Source: Owenia fusiformis (taxonomy: Eukaryota; Annelida; Polychaeta; Sabellida; Oweniidae). From it: a stretch of DNA of 60,000 bases. The position numbers and the translations under genes were made by a program. The stretch is taken from positions 29,632,828-29,692,827 of the forward strand of contig CAIIXF020000010.1 in assembly GCA_903813345.2 (NCBI GenBank), written 5' to 3'. This document shows positions 12,901 through 23,400 of this stretch, piece by piece (positions within the stretch are counted from its first letter, which is position 1; each line of letters opens with the position of its first letter). Under the pieces are notes generated by a model. That model ran no database searches and was not told the DNA's origin. It was given only the letters and a program-made list of their open reading frames with translations.

Positions 12901-14318
12901 GAAAACAATGGATAGCTTGAATTTTCCCTATATTAGGTTTTTAACTTTCAAACGCCATCCCCTTTTCAGGAAATGTTAATATAGTGTAGAAAGAACTTTT
13001 GATATGTTTAAATTAAGAACAAACAAGATCCTCTTTTTAGAAATTCAACCATTTTTTTAAATGTGCCAATGTGGGGTTTTTAGTAAAAAAATCAGAGAGT
13101 TGAATTGATCTTTCACTTGAAAGAAAACATTTTTTTAATGAAAGAAAAACACTTCATTGTGACTGTTAAAAGTCATTTGCCATGAACATGGTCCTTTACA
13201 TGATACCAAGCTTTTTTTATTTTTCCAATTGGTTAATATGGAATCTTTTTAGATTGCATAGTTTATCTGCGGTGTGTCAAAATGGGAGATATTTGTTACT
13301 TTTGAAGTACAATTGCTTAAGTCTAGAATCATTGTACGGTGTTCAGAACGATATAATTTACCTTGGTCACTAAGCAGCATGATTGTTACGTAATGTTAGA
13401 CTCACGTATTGGTAATAACATATTAGCAAATGTCATCCACAAAGGCACACAGCTTACCAGTATAATTCGAGCATTTACACAGCTCTAGTAAATCACCAAA
13501 CTCAGCGTAGTTTGAGCTTGTTGTTCGTACTGAAATCGTGTGGCAATATTTGTAGCTTTACAACGTCATAGAGCGAGTGATGGTTGAACCTCTACGGATG
13601 GCACGTGACCATTATGAAGAAATGAAATCTAAGGCAGATATAATGAAACAGGTAAATAAGCCCCATCTACAAATACGGTAAGAAAATAACACAACCCATC
13701 ATCAGCTACTTTTATCAAACATGTCAAACGTTTGTTTCAACAGGCTATCAAGCATGTGCTTAGTGTATTCAAATAAGTTGCATGCATAACACTATTTGCT
13801 CTGTTTGTTTTAGTTAAATAGTATCGAATCATTGTAAAAAGACTGGGCTCAAATTTGAATTCAAGATGGCTACCATTAGCTATGACAAATATGTATTACC
13901 TCGTACATTATTTATCCCCATTTAAATAATGTATATGATAAAGTTAGACTTATATTAACATCCACATATTTTGTTTGGTTATACCCTAATAGTAATATCC
14001 ATGTAGCAACGGCCTTATAAGCTTATAGTCTTAACCGTGTAGCAATGTTGTATTATTGTGTATCGAGAGGACTCATATTTAGGTACTCATAATGTCAAAA
14101 CAATTTGAAAGCAATTTGTAGTATTACAATACATTTGTCAAGGCAGCTAACGTCGAAATTACTGTGTCGACACTAGTCGATTGATTTTTATATGGTCATC
14201 ATAAGCCAACATTATACCTTAATATTGCCATGGAGATGATTTAATTATGTATTATTTGCAATTTCAGAATGAGAAACAGGCTGCAGTTTCAGCAAAGAAA
14301 AAGGCATTAATTAATTGA
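886..14318 (+). CDS. PDE9A: PDE9A-like cGMP-specific 3',5'-cyclic phosphodiesterase (multi-exon gene)
   Basis: The exons, joined at GT-AG sites in compatible phases, give a protein close in length and order to vertebrate PDE9A: a short N-terminal domain, a coiled linker and a complete HD-type catalytic domain. PDE9A hydrolyses cGMP to GMP in the cytosol or at membranes. Visible hallmarks are [11 protein letters not shown] and [12 protein letters not shown] (metal-binding His/Asp), [15 protein letters not shown] (later metal Asp) and AQIGFIKF (purine-pocket Gln and Phe). Exons are at 886-954, 2282-2359, 2595-2638, 2851-2905, 3595-3665, 3895-4003, 4751-4910 or 6126-6189, 7185-7259, 7361-7447, 7683-7870, 8397-8553, 9291-9404 or 9687-9800, 11254-11358, 11556-11684, then 12165-12248 or 13556-13651 plus 14268-14318. 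The start in exon 1 has a strong context (CACCATGG). Exon 1 ends in phase 0 but the 2282 exon needs two incoming bases, so one exon (or a different splice) is missing from this model. The family call is based on residue patterns I recognise; splicing is inferred. Confidence 0.93.
2282..2359 (+). CDS. PDE9A: PDE9A-like exon (VAPTMP segment)
   Basis: The exon follows a TTTTAG acceptor and encodes [15 protein letters not shown], matching the MVSIDPTMPANSE segment of human PDE9A. It enters with one base of a split codon and leaves with two (donor GTACGT at 2360). Confidence 0.82.
2595..2638 (+). CDS. PDE9A: PDE9A-like short exon (TPYKV)
   Basis: This 44-bp exon lies between TTTTTCAG and GTAAGA. 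It encodes [14 protein letters not shown], matching TPYKVRPVAIKQ in human PDE9A. Its phases link the 2282 and 2851 exons exactly. Confidence 0.8.
2851..2905 (+). CDS. PDE9A: PDE9A-like exon (EQF segment)
   Basis: The exon encodes [17 protein letters not shown], equivalent to ELIQSVLAQVAEQFSR in human PDE9A. It is bounded by CTTGCAG and GTAGTT. Confidence 0.82.
2962..3165. repeat. Degenerate tandem duplication in a PDE9A intron
   Basis: Two neighbouring units of about 100 bp both contain TATTAGG.TCTGACC.GCA and CGCATGGTCA. The function is unknown. Confidence 0.5.
3595..3665 (+). CDS. PDE9A: PDE9A-like exon (coiled linker, part 1)
   Basis: The exon encodes [20 protein letters not shown], a charged helix corresponding to AFKINELKAEVANHLAVLEK in human PDE9A. 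It is bounded by TTGCAG and GTGAGT. Confidence 0.82.
3895..4003 (+). CDS. PDE9A: PDE9A-like exon (coiled linker, part 2)
   Basis: The exon encodes [15 protein letters not shown] and on to VYNHL, matching LKVVEIEKCKSDI of human PDE9A. It ends with two bases of a split codon (CG), so the next exon must supply one base. Both the 4751 and the 6126 exons do. Confidence 0.82.
4751..4910 (+). CDS. PDE9A: PDE9A-like alternative exon A (RDVPTYPK)
   Basis: This exon encodes a Ser-rich, variable stretch ending KRDVPTYPK, the exact join segment of mammalian PDE9A (RRDVPTYPK). I chose the acceptor ATTAG at 4746-4750 because it lets the split codon from the 4003 donor complete as Arg and keeps the frame open. 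It ends in phase 0 with donor GTATGC. Confidence 0.78.
6126..6189 (+). CDS. PDE9A: PDE9A-like alternative exon B
   Basis: Bounded by TATGCAG and GTAACC, it completes the same split Arg codon and encodes [21 protein letters not shown], which joins in frame to YTLSQET at 7185. It lacks RDVPTYPK. Joined after exon A it would give an in-frame TAA at its third codon, so A and B act as alternatives, or B inclusion after A would be a poison exon. Confidence 0.68.
7185..7259 (+). CDS. PDE9A: PDE9A-like exon (start of catalytic domain)
   Basis: The exon encodes [20 protein letters not shown] then WEPNE, aligned with [20 protein letters not shown] of human PDE9A. It is 25 codons long and phase 0 at both ends. 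Confidence 0.9.
7361..7447 (+). CDS. PDE9A: PDE9A-like exon (catalytic domain)
   Basis: The exon encodes [20 protein letters not shown] and then NPVTLKRWL, matching [20 protein letters not shown] of human PDE9A. It is 29 codons long and phase 0. Confidence 0.9.
7683..7870 (+). CDS. PDE9A: PDE9A-like exon carrying the HD metal-binding motif
   Basis: The exon encodes [20 protein letters not shown] and [11 protein letters not shown]. The His of NFRH, and the His and Asp of CHDLDH, are three of the four residues that hold the catalytic Zn/Mg pair in class I phosphodiesterases. The HD motif is intact, so catalysis is expected. Confidence 0.93.
8397..8553 (+). CDS. PDE9A: PDE9A-like exon ([13 protein letters not shown])
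   Basis: The exon encodes [20 protein letters not shown] followed by [11 protein letters not shown], nearly identical to mammalian PDE9A. It ends in phase 0 with donor GTGAGT, so either of the two following LATDMARH exons can follow. Confidence 0.93.
9291..9404 (+). CDS. PDE9A: PDE9A-like mutually exclusive exon a (LATDMARH)
   Basis: The exon is 114 bp and phase 0 at both ends. It encodes [20 protein letters not shown] and then [18 protein letters not shown]. This copy is closer to human PDE9A (HAEIMDSFK) than exon b is. Including both copies would keep the frame but duplicate an active-site helix, so one per transcript is expected. Confidence 0.9.
9687..9800 (+). CDS. PDE9A: PDE9A-like mutually exclusive exon b (LATDMARH)
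   Basis: This is also 114 bp and phase 0, and encodes [20 protein letters not shown] and then [18 protein letters not shown]. By eye 22 of 38 residues match exon a. The LATDMARH core is unchanged and the differences cluster in the second half. It is a tandem exon duplicate 283 bp downstream with its own TCTTAG acceptor and GTAATA donor. Confidence 0.9.
9985..10054 (-). repeat. tRNA-derived repeat head (SINE-like) in a PDE9A intron
   Basis: On the minus strand TAGCTCAGTTTGT (A-box-like, 10035-10047) and GGGTTTGAACT (B-box-like, 9994-10004) are spaced as in a tRNA. The stems are degenerate, so this is a tRNA-derived repeat and not a working tRNA. Confidence 0.45.
11254..11358 (+). CDS. PDE9A: PDE9A-like exon ([10 protein letters not shown])
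   Basis: The exon encodes [20 protein letters not shown] and [15 protein letters not shown], with the second metal-binding Asp in CCDISN. It is 35 codons long and phase 0. Confidence 0.93.
11556..11684 (+). CDS. PDE9A: PDE9A-like exon (nucleotide pocket)
   Basis: The exon encodes [20 protein letters not shown] and [20 protein letters not shown]. It includes the invariant Gln that contacts the purine (AQIGF) and the Phe clamp. It is 43 codons long and phase 0. Confidence 0.93.
12165..12248 (+). CDS. PDE9A: PDE9A-like alternative terminal exon 1
   Basis: The exon encodes [20 protein letters not shown] and QQLKAET, then stops (TAA). It aligns with the LFPMVEEIMLQPLWESRDRY helix of human PDE9A. 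An AATAAA at 12306-12311, 58 bp after the stop, supports use as a terminal exon with its own polyadenylation site. Confidence 0.78.
   Translation, partial: LFTPLKEVMLDPLKQSHDHYQQLKAET
12306..12311 (+). terminator. Polyadenylation signal AATAAA for the short PDE9A isoform
   Basis: The AATAAA hexamer lies 58 bp downstream of the TAA that ends the 12165-12248 exon. Position and context suit a poly(A) signal; use is inferred. Confidence 0.45.
13556..13651 (+). CDS. PDE9A: PDE9A-like alternative C-terminal exon 2
   Basis: The exon encodes [20 protein letters not shown] and [12 protein letters not shown], homologous to the same helix as the 12165 exon. It has the same acceptor phase and a GTAAAT donor that leads to the last exon at 14268. 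Confidence 0.83.
14268..14318 (+). CDS. PDE9A: PDE9A-like last exon of the long isoform
   Basis: After a TTTCAG acceptor the exon encodes [16 protein letters not shown] and TGA, a short Lys/Ala-rich tail. Such tails vary between PDE9A orthologs. Confidence 0.72.
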   Translation, partial: NEKQAAVSAKKKALIN

Positions 14319-15507
14319 AGTAACACTACCTGTTTTACAATGTTCTACTCTTGTCATTTCGTATTTTGTATTAATCACATATATTATGTATATGCGTGGC
14401 TTTGCTAAATATCATCTCTAGCAGAGTTTTTTATGTAACCAATCACCCAAAAAGACCAGTGAGTAAGAACAGTGTATCTTCTATTTAATTGTGAAATAAT
14501 TGCTCAGATAATGATGTGACAATAATTGCAATAATTAAGAAACACAAGGACTTGTGATTGAATGCTATGACCAGTTTATTTGTATAGCATGAGTGGATAC
14601 GATTTCAATTGTGCTATTTCAAACACAAGGGACGAGCTCTAATCATTGCAATAACGTAAAATATATAGACCTTGGGACATTTGATACAAAATTATCCAGA
14701 CGTAAAATACGGGTATATGAGGTTACGAATTAAAAGCAACATATTTTTATCAAGAATTGTTCAGCTAATTTTCTAAATAAGTCCCATTACCCGAAATGTG
14801 GCTTAAAATTTCGTAAACGTTCACATCAACCCCCGAAACATCCATTTTAATTGGACTGTAGATACGTTTAAAATTACATGAAGCTCAAACATTTTATCCA
14901 TTTGCGTGACTCTTTTCATTATTGTTGTTAACCATTTGTTATGGTCAGTTGTTAAAAATTGTGTGTATATAAGTGTCACCAACAAAATATTTTTCATTAA
15001 AATCTGATGAAGTGTCAGTTCACTGTTTGCTGTTAGTTTGAGTTATAATATAGTTAAATGATTATATAGTGAATTAAGACACAAACTATATTCATGCATG
15101 TACGTCTTGTTAAAAGATAGAATCAGAAATATTTGGAGCAAAATTCAATCAAAAATCACGAATGTCCAACTAATAAAACTAAATTTTAGATTGAATGAGT
15201 ATGTGTAAACATGAATCCCAGTTTGTCCCCCTTTCTAATAGCAATACGCTTAATTAATATCTATATTTCAATTGAATGAGTATTTAGCTATGATGAAGAG
15301 TATTGTAGATCTGATTCTATCTTCATGTTAATTATTAAGTTATTGTTTTAGCTTAGGTAGTAACAGTGTGTTATACTGTTAGGCAATACAAATCATATAT
15401 AACATGTCTACAAATAAAATTCTAGATATCAGTATACCGTGTTTGTTTAAGACTTATTGTATGTAATTCAAAATAAAATACATATATGAAGAGCAAATCA
15501 TATATAA

Positions 15508-15686
15508 TACCGGTGTAAAAGGGTAGGAGGTCCTCTCAAATTATGGTCCGACTCTCCATTGATTTATATGGTGACCTAAATACAACCCTTTCTCTTATTA
15601 TCTTATACACAATCAGGGCCAATAAGGGCCGTTTAGAAAGGGGACCATAATCCCCAGGGGACCATAATTTCTTTCACACCGGTGTT
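15508..15686. mobile_element. Small foldback MITE with ACCGGTGT ends
   Basis: The ends are inverted: ACCGGTGTAAAAGG with AAATTATGGTCC on the left, and the complement at 15660-15686. The motif GGACCATAAT is repeated inside the right arm. There is no coding capacity. Confidence 0.65.
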
Positions 15687-16084
15687 TAATTGATGACAAT
15701 GTAGCCTTAATTCAATTTATATCCGTTCCTATTTGAAAGTACGAGTTGTTAGAGGAATGAATATGTGGAGTTTTTTCATGCATTTCCCTTGTGCTTTTCG
15801 TCTAAAAACATCAATACACACTAAAAAATTTCGTTGACTATAAGATTGCATCATATATTCCCCAAAAATTCAAGGATTATAAATGAATTAAAACCCAGGG
15901 TATTTTTATTTTTCAAATTTCAGAGGGCTCAGATTCATTGATTACGAATGCTTTTGAATAATATAAGTGTTGTTTTAAATTGGTTTCATGTTTGCCAATA
16001 ATCTCTCAAATTGTGTAAATGGTACCAAATCCTTAATCCCTAGAATTTTCACTTTAAGGAATTTCCCATAGTGATCCAATTGTA

Positions 16085-16961
16085 CAATCCCCTCCATAAG
16101 TTTGGCAACCTTTTTTCCCCCCATTGAACTACGTGTTAAAGCCTCTTTACATTTGAATTTTCATTTACTTAACCTGCGATGAAAATACTTATTCTATTGA
16201 TGGAAACGTAATTTGACTTTAATTCCAATACCTCCACATTTTCTCAATTTCTTTCTTCACTTACAATAGGTCGAAAATTGATGATAAATTTGATGATTTT
16301 TTGAAAATCAACATTCCCATGTTAACCAATGGGAAATGATAGGTTTGCCGCAAGTCATATGACAGAATATCCATCCATCCGAGTCCTTGCAAAAAATACG
16401 AGTTAGGCAGACAATTGAATTTGCTAACTTTATTTAACAAAAAATTGATATGTTTCTTCAGGTTCAACAAAGTTATAGGGCTTTAAAGTCAAATTTTGTT
16501 TTCAAAAATCCTCTCCCATTGAAATAACACAAGAGGCGAAAAATTATTTTCAAAAATGACTTTGAAGCGTTGTAACTTTAATATTCATCAAAAAAACTAA
16601 ACACTTAGTGTTCAAAAAAGTTAGACGATTCAATTTTCTATATAAAAAAATTTTTTGCTGAATCTTTTACTGAAAATATATCCTGATTTCTGATTTGCCC
16701 CGAACCCTCCATTTCCCATTGAATTACATGGGAATAACGATTTTCAAAAATTCATGAGATTTATCATCAACTGTCGACCTATTGTAATTGAGGATAAAAA
16801 TTGAGAAAATTTGGAGGTATTGGAAATAAAGTCAAGTTACGTTTGCATCAATATTATAAATTATTTCATCGCCGGTTAAGTAAATAAAAATCCAAACGTA
16901 AAGAGGCTTTAACACGTAGTCCAATGGGGAAAAAAGGTTGCCAAACTTATGGAGGGGAGTG
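16085..16961. mobile_element. Tc1-like non-autonomous element with ~260-bp inverted repeats (copy 1)
   Basis: Ends flanked by TA read CA.TCCCCTCCATAAGTTTGG inward and recur inverted at the right end. The arms continue inward for roughly 260 bp (GTTAAAGCCTC, CTTAACC, GTCGAAAATTGATGATAAAT and others). No transposase is visible. The same element, interrupted by another insertion, lies at 53328-56241. A solitary terminus-like fragment is at 46159-46180. Confidence 0.8.
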
Positions 16962-17160
16962 TAAAGTTCCAAGCAATTTGAGATAACAAGAAAGTTAATT
17001 ATTAATACACACCTTACTGGGTTGTTTTTGTTCATATAACAAATTAGAGTAACAAAAGTACATGTATAGCATACATATTTTACAACATGGCGTAAATCGG
17101 TTTAAATTGTCAAATGATTGATTATGCTAGATGGGCTTATCGTATATATCATGTAATATG

Positions 17161-17652
17161 AGGTTATATAATGGTTGATTCCGTATATCGTGTTTATACT
17201 CAAGTGATTAATGATATATTCACGAGTGACTTTAGAACGAGTGAATATATCATATACTCACGAGCGTATAACGATATACAGAATCAACCATTATATGATC
17301 TTATTATCCCACCCTAAGTGCTTTATATGATTGTATAATAGCATTGTATAACTGCAATATAAAACCAACACTCATCGTATACAACTCTTGAGAACGATAT
17401 ACAACTCCTGGATAGCGTATACAGCTCCTGGGCAGCGTATACAACTCTTTGACTCGATATACAACTGCTGAATTTAGATTAACCTTTTATTGATTAAAGA
17501 TTAGGGTGGGATAATAAGATCATATAATGGTTGATTTTGTATATCGCTATACTCTCGTGAGTTTATGATATAGTTCCCTTCGGTCACTCGTGAATATATC
17601 ATATACTCACTTGAGTATAAACACGATATACAGAATCAACCATTATATAACC
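17161..17652. mobile_element. Double-hairpin foldback element
   Basis: A hairpin (about 17163-17296) is followed by TTATTATCCCACCC (17301-17314). Its inverted copy GGGTGGGATAATAA (17504-17517) precedes a second hairpin (about 17521-17650). Both hairpins begin near TATATAATGGTTGATT and carry CGATATAC/GTATATCG. A short 20-bp array lies between them (17376-17470). Confidence 0.75.
17376..17470 (+). repeat. ~20-bp repeat array inside the double-hairpin element
   Basis: About five units of the form CGATATACAACTCCTGG lie head to tail with a period of about 20 bp. The CGATATAC core also occurs in the flanking hairpins, as expected of a protein-binding array. Confidence 0.6.
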
Positions 17653-18675
17653 TGACTAATAGACAACGTTTGCCGTATACTACATTCGGAGTTTGTGTAG
17701 GTTTAACTATGAACATCAAGGTCAAGTTCACTTTCTAGGATATTGTTACAGACATTCTCATATAAAAATATCTAGAAACTAGACCAGATTATCTGAAACG
17801 ATGAAAACATCAGTTTGCTCGAATTAATTCACCCTAGTGTTGTACCCTATCCTGCGCGTGCAACTCGCGCTTAATTTGACGATATCAGGATGATTGAAGG
17901 GTGGTTGTCTTCAGGTTAATTTATCTCAAAATGTCGGTTGATAACCTCTGGTAATATTGTAACAGCAAGCTAGATACGTGTCATCCGATTACAGTGGATT
18001 AAAGTGGATCCCGTGGATTAAATGGTGATCGAAGTGTTAAGAAAAACTGACTTGCTTGTTTTATCTTCAGTTGATCGGTTACGCACATAGTAGTCCTAAA
18101 TTGACGTCATCAATTTGAAAAATCCTATACCCTGCAATGTGCTCAAGAAGGGATCTTCTGAAACATGAAGTTAAATTGTTTGTTACGTTTAGAGGAATAA
18201 TTTATTTTAAAAAGTTTTCAATCCAGCAAAACTTTGTGAAAAGATCAGTTATAAATTGAAAGTCCGATTTAGGTCAAATAATGTTTTCATCGTAGTTGTA
18301 TCTTAACTGGCAAATAAATGCCGCCTTACACAGAGTTTATCTAAAACTATCAATTCTCGAAACTGTTTATCATCTAGCCTTGCGAGTTTAATCTTTCATT
18401 TTGATTTATGATTATGGAATTGGATTTTGTCTATGCTTTTTGATGAGGCTAAAATAAAACAATAGAAATACATGAAACAAAGAATCATCCTTCAAAGTGT
18501 TACCAAAATGCTTGCCGGGAATAGAAATTCCGTCTTGTGCAATCAAAATAATAGCGGGTAGCTTTATTTCTTCGACGGAACTCACAATTCTAGAATCAAA
18601 AATATAAAAATCTCATTAAAAGGAATAAAATAAGAGCGTTAATAAAATAATTTAAAAAGGAAACATTCCCTTATT

Positions 18676-18905
18676 GAACATCCATTTGCATGTGTCGGTG
18701 AGTAAGTAGTAATATGCCTTTGGTCTACATCGTGGTCGCAAAGGAATGTTGAGGACCAGTATCTATTAAGGTACTTCTGTCATGTGTATTACACATTACT
18801 AAAATGTGTATTACAATTTTAATAACCATCCTACATTTTTTGGGAAAATAAGATATGTACGATTTTTCATATTTTTATTTTCGAATACTGAGCCTGCCTG
18901 GAGTT
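18676..18905 (+). repeat. Dispersed repeat, copy 1
   Basis: It shares GTGAGTAA, AATATGC, AAAATGTGTATTA and TACGATTTTT in order with 29597-29895. The repeat family is unidentified. Confidence 0.5.
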
Positions 18906-19554
18906 TGATGAGGATAAGTAGCGAGCATTACTAGCTATGGAGCAGTTCTCAAAACGTTTACGAAATCGTAATACTTTTGTGATATTAGTATCGAATCAAT
19001 GAGAAATCTTCTGAAGATTCTGCAATTAAAAGCGGAATCTAAGTCTAAATTCCGTTTAACCTTTTACTACCCTTTAAATGTCAAAATTTTCAAAATTGTT
19101 CTTGGTGCGTAAATAGCTTAAATGTAGCAGAAATGATGAGTACTGTCAACGTTTTGAAAATAAAAGTTCAAGCTCAATATCTAATCAAATCAATAGTACT
19201 AACTCAGAAATTTGGAGTCTTAAATTTAACTCTGTTTAAGTTCACCATTCTTGTCATTTTATGATTTTGACGGATATGTTGAGAGTCAAATATCAAGTTT
19301 GTAATCAATTTCTTTGCATTGATTAACATCAAAGGTCGCGATTAAAATAGCATTACTCAAAGTCTCATACTGATTACTAAGTAATGCGACGTGTGGACAA
19401 TAATAAAAGATAAGAAGCAATTGAATCATCAAAACATTAACTTATACAACATATAACATTACAATATCTAAGCCAAGGGGCACATAACTATACTTAACAG
19501 TAAATTTGATTTTAGGATTTTTTCTGTAAAAGAGGGCTCTACAGACCATACGAA

Positions 19555-20446
19555 ATGTCTGTTGCTGTTTTCGTTCTGTCGATCATAAGCAATGATTTGA
19601 TGTCCGTTCTTGTGTTTGTGGCGGTATTCCTCATAACATGGTGGTACATTCAGGCTAGAAATGTTTACAAATTTCCACCTGGGCCAATTCCTTGGCCGAT
19701 ATTTGGAAACATGTTTTTGCTCACTCCAAGTGAAGAGGATAACTCAGGCGCTCAGCGTTTACGGGACTTGACCAAATATTACGGCAGTGACATCATCAGT
19801 TTTAAATTAGGCGCAAAGCGAGCTATTGTTGTCAATAAATACACAGATATAAAGCAAATATCCGACCAATTCGTCCACGTGAATAAGGAAGGTCCGTTGT
19901 CCCTACTCCTACCTGGAATCGTTGGAGTTGAAGGTCCGAGATGGAAAGAGCAGAGACGATTTGCCCTTTTAACTCTGAGAGACTTAGGATTTGGAAAAAA
20001 CAGAGGACAGGAGATCGTTCAAACGGAACTCAAAGTTGCCATAGCAGAACTTGACAAATCAAATGGACGACTGTATAACCCCGAGGTTTTGTTTAAAAAC
20101 ATGGTGTCCAACGTCATAGCTACCTTGGTATTTGGACATCGATTCGAATACAATGACGAAACTTATGTTAAATACCTTAATATGGAAGAAGATTTGGTTG
20201 AATGCTTCCGCGTTGTAAATTATGGATATCTCGTGCCAGCATTCATTAGAGATCGACTACCAGGAGATATGTTTCGTATTAAAGAATTTAAGGCAAAACA
20301 TGTAGAGATTGAACAAGCGATTTTGCATAAAGAGCTCAGAGATCATTTGGCCAACTACACTCCAGGTGAATGCAACGACTATATTGATTCTTTCATTAAA
20401 ACAATGAAGGAAAACGAAGGAATCGAAAAGGAACATTGGTTTAATG
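19555..20446 (+). CDS. P450 exon 1
   Basis: This long first exon covers the membrane anchor, hinge, substrate-recognition regions and the C-helix [20 protein letters not shown]. It ends one base into a codon at donor GTAAGT (20447). Confidence 0.93.
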
Positions 20447-23400
20447 GTAAGTGTCAGAAGTTATTTGCAAATAAGAACAGCTATGTAGAACGAGAATATA
20501 TCCTATATTTACCTATATTTAATCCTCGTCTGAACCTCATAGTATTTTATTATCGCTGGGTATATTGTTATTTGCAGAAGGGCAACTGATGGATAACATT
20601 GTCGATTTCTTTAGGGCTGGGACGGATAGCTCAGCAGCAACTCTTAGGTACTGTATATGTGTGCAGTGTCATACATATTTGACATATTCGACTTTACAAA
20701 CTGCAAATACTGTGACGGATCGCAAAAAGCTCGCGCACGCATTGTTACACATTTTGTGGCGTAATCCAGAGGATCCTCGCTTTTAACATGATAGAATGTG
20801 ACGTTTTGAGAAAAATGTACACACATGAAAATCCTTTCGTCCTCCACATTTACCTCTATATCTCAAAACATTTTAGACGAATAACTCTGATATCATATAT
20901 ATATTGTTAATGGGCTAGGAGCATCATAAAACACGAATCAATTGATATTTTAGGTGAAATAAATATACGTGTTGCTGTGCTTGAAAATAGGCGAATGGCG
21001 TAAATTAGCCCTATTTTAATGAATTTTGAAAACCTTTCGTCCTCCACTTTTCCACATACAACAGAAAACACATACTTTTGTGAACAAAATCAACTAATTA
21101 TTAATAAACTAGAGTTTAGGAGCAAAATAATCATGTATGATTTATTAAAAATTGATCTCGTATTTTTTGTTTAATGTACACCTGAAAAGTTGAAGGTACC
21201 AAAAAATGAGCAAAAAAGGTCGCTGTCAACAGATTCTATTTTTCAGACTCTATGACGTCACAATATGGGACGCTTACTAAAATTCATCCTTTGAAATAAA
21301 ACTTCCATCTACCTTTATCAAGACGAAAAATAAGTATAATAGTCATATATTGTTTGAGTTATGAGCGTTTAAAGACGAAAAATAATTCAAAATGTAACGT
21401 GTCAACATGGGATATTTGCCAGATGTTTTGGTAAAAAACTCTTTTTTAAAAACGAACGCGCAAAAAATTTGAACGGAGTGTAGTTGATCTAAAATCTTCA
21501 TCGAAACAGCTTTAAAATGATATATAACTTTAATTAGAATATTATCTTATATTCCGGGGAATCAAAGTTACATTCACGCGATACCCTTAAAAAACAAATG
21601 CGCCACCTTTTTGCGACACGTCTATACAATTTTTCGTTTTTATGCTAATAGAGAGCTTTCTATATCTTGAACTAGTTATCTTGAATACGTATACGCAAAC
21701 TTGTACTTGTGCAAGTCAGGTATATCACTGGAGAGGAACTCTTGAAACGAAGATATGGCGCTCTAGTCCTTCAAATCACAACAAATTATTTGGCAAGTAT
21801 ATAGTTCCTAAGTTCCGGTTTCTTAAATGTGATTTCAACTTAGAAATTAATTCTGCCATTGCTGGGATATTCACAAATCAATCCCTTCGATTAGAAAACG
21901 AGGACAATTTTTCTAATGAAATGTGCTTTCCTGGTTTCTTTGAGAAACCTTCCTCCCCAGTGGTGTTAAGTTATTTAAAAAAGTGAACGTGGCAGTGTAA
22001 TTTTGTCTGCCAAATTAAATCGAAAGCTCTCTCATATTCATACAACGTAATACTACAAGGTTTGCCAAAACGTCCGAAATGTGCCCCTTAGTGCTTGGAC
22101 AACCATGTACTACTATTGGAAAATATATCATGTTTAGTTTGCAAAGACTTGTAAATTTTAGGTAGATATATACTTAACCTAGTGAGGAAGACATACTTCA
22201 TTTTTGTTGGTATTTCCTTTTTGGAATTATAATACATTATTTAAGTAATATCTTTCTAATGATCGTTTTCACAGATGGGTATTCCTCCGTATGGCTACCA
22301 ATCCGGAGATTCAGAAACGAGTTAAGGAAGAAATAATGGACACTATCGGAGATGACAAACTACCATCAATGGAGGATAAACCCAAAATGCCATTTACAGA
22401 AGCTACGGTTATAGAATGCATGAGGTTTCACCCCGTTATCCCATTGCTACAAAGCAGGCACACTCCGGATGAGCCAGTGGAGTTTAAGGTAAATAATGAA
22501 ATACACATTTTACGAATTCCAGACTCATGAATTATATCTGTCGGGTTGTATAAACTCTCTTCAAAAAGTAGGTCCAATACTGTAAAATTGGACAGAATAT
22601 ATATTCTTGAAAATTATTCGAATATTAGTATTCGTGACAAATTGGCATTGCAATATTGTTTATTATGCAGGACTTTGTACTTCCACCGAGAACATTGATT
22701 GTTGAAAATATCCATGCGCTACACTTTGATCCTGATGAATGGGATGAGCCAAACACATTTAAACCTGAACGCTTCATCGGACCAAATGGAAAAGTGATCA
22801 AGGACAATCACATGCTACAATTTGGAAGTGGTAAGCTTGATGAAGATCAAGAATGAATGTCATAATAAACATGTAATGTTTAAATAGTCGTTTTATATCA
22901 AATAATTGTTGTATGCGACATGTAGGAAAATATAGATGCTCACTCTTATTGTTAGTATTTGATGTTTTTGGGGGGATTTTACCCATTGTGAATTACTAGC
23001 ATCAATTACTTCACTCTTAAAAATGAATTACTTGAGTATTTCCCAAGTATAAAAATTACTTAAAGTTAAATACTTAGTTTTACTTCATTTTACTTAGGTT
23101 TAACTTATATTGTCATTTTGAGTTTTTTAATTGCTTAATTATGTAAATGAGTATTACAATTACTACAGTAAGTATTTCAATTTTTCTCCTTGCATTAGTA
23201 AATTCACCATAAATGAATTACTTAAAAATTATTCAGTAGTTCAAGATTATTATTTGACTTAAAATGAGTAATACAATTTCTCAATATAAGGAAATCCAAG
23301 TAATAATTTTTAAGAGTGTTTACAAACATTTTTTAGGTAAACGTGAGTGCTTGGGCGAACCGCTAGCCAAAATGGAGCTCTTCTTGTTCTTCGTTGGTAT

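Larger units (their letters stand above)
14319..19554. other. PDE9A-P450 intergenic region
   Basis: I saw no coding sequence between the two genes. The stretch holds a small foldback element (15508-15686), a long-TIR Tc1-like element (16085-16961), a double-hairpin element (17161-17652) and one copy of a dispersed repeat (18676-18905). The rest is AT-rich DNA without recognisable content. Confidence 0.6.

Noticed and set aside
21642-21986. 114-codon open frame in P450 intron 2
   Set aside because: No recognisable motif, and it lies within a well-defined intron.
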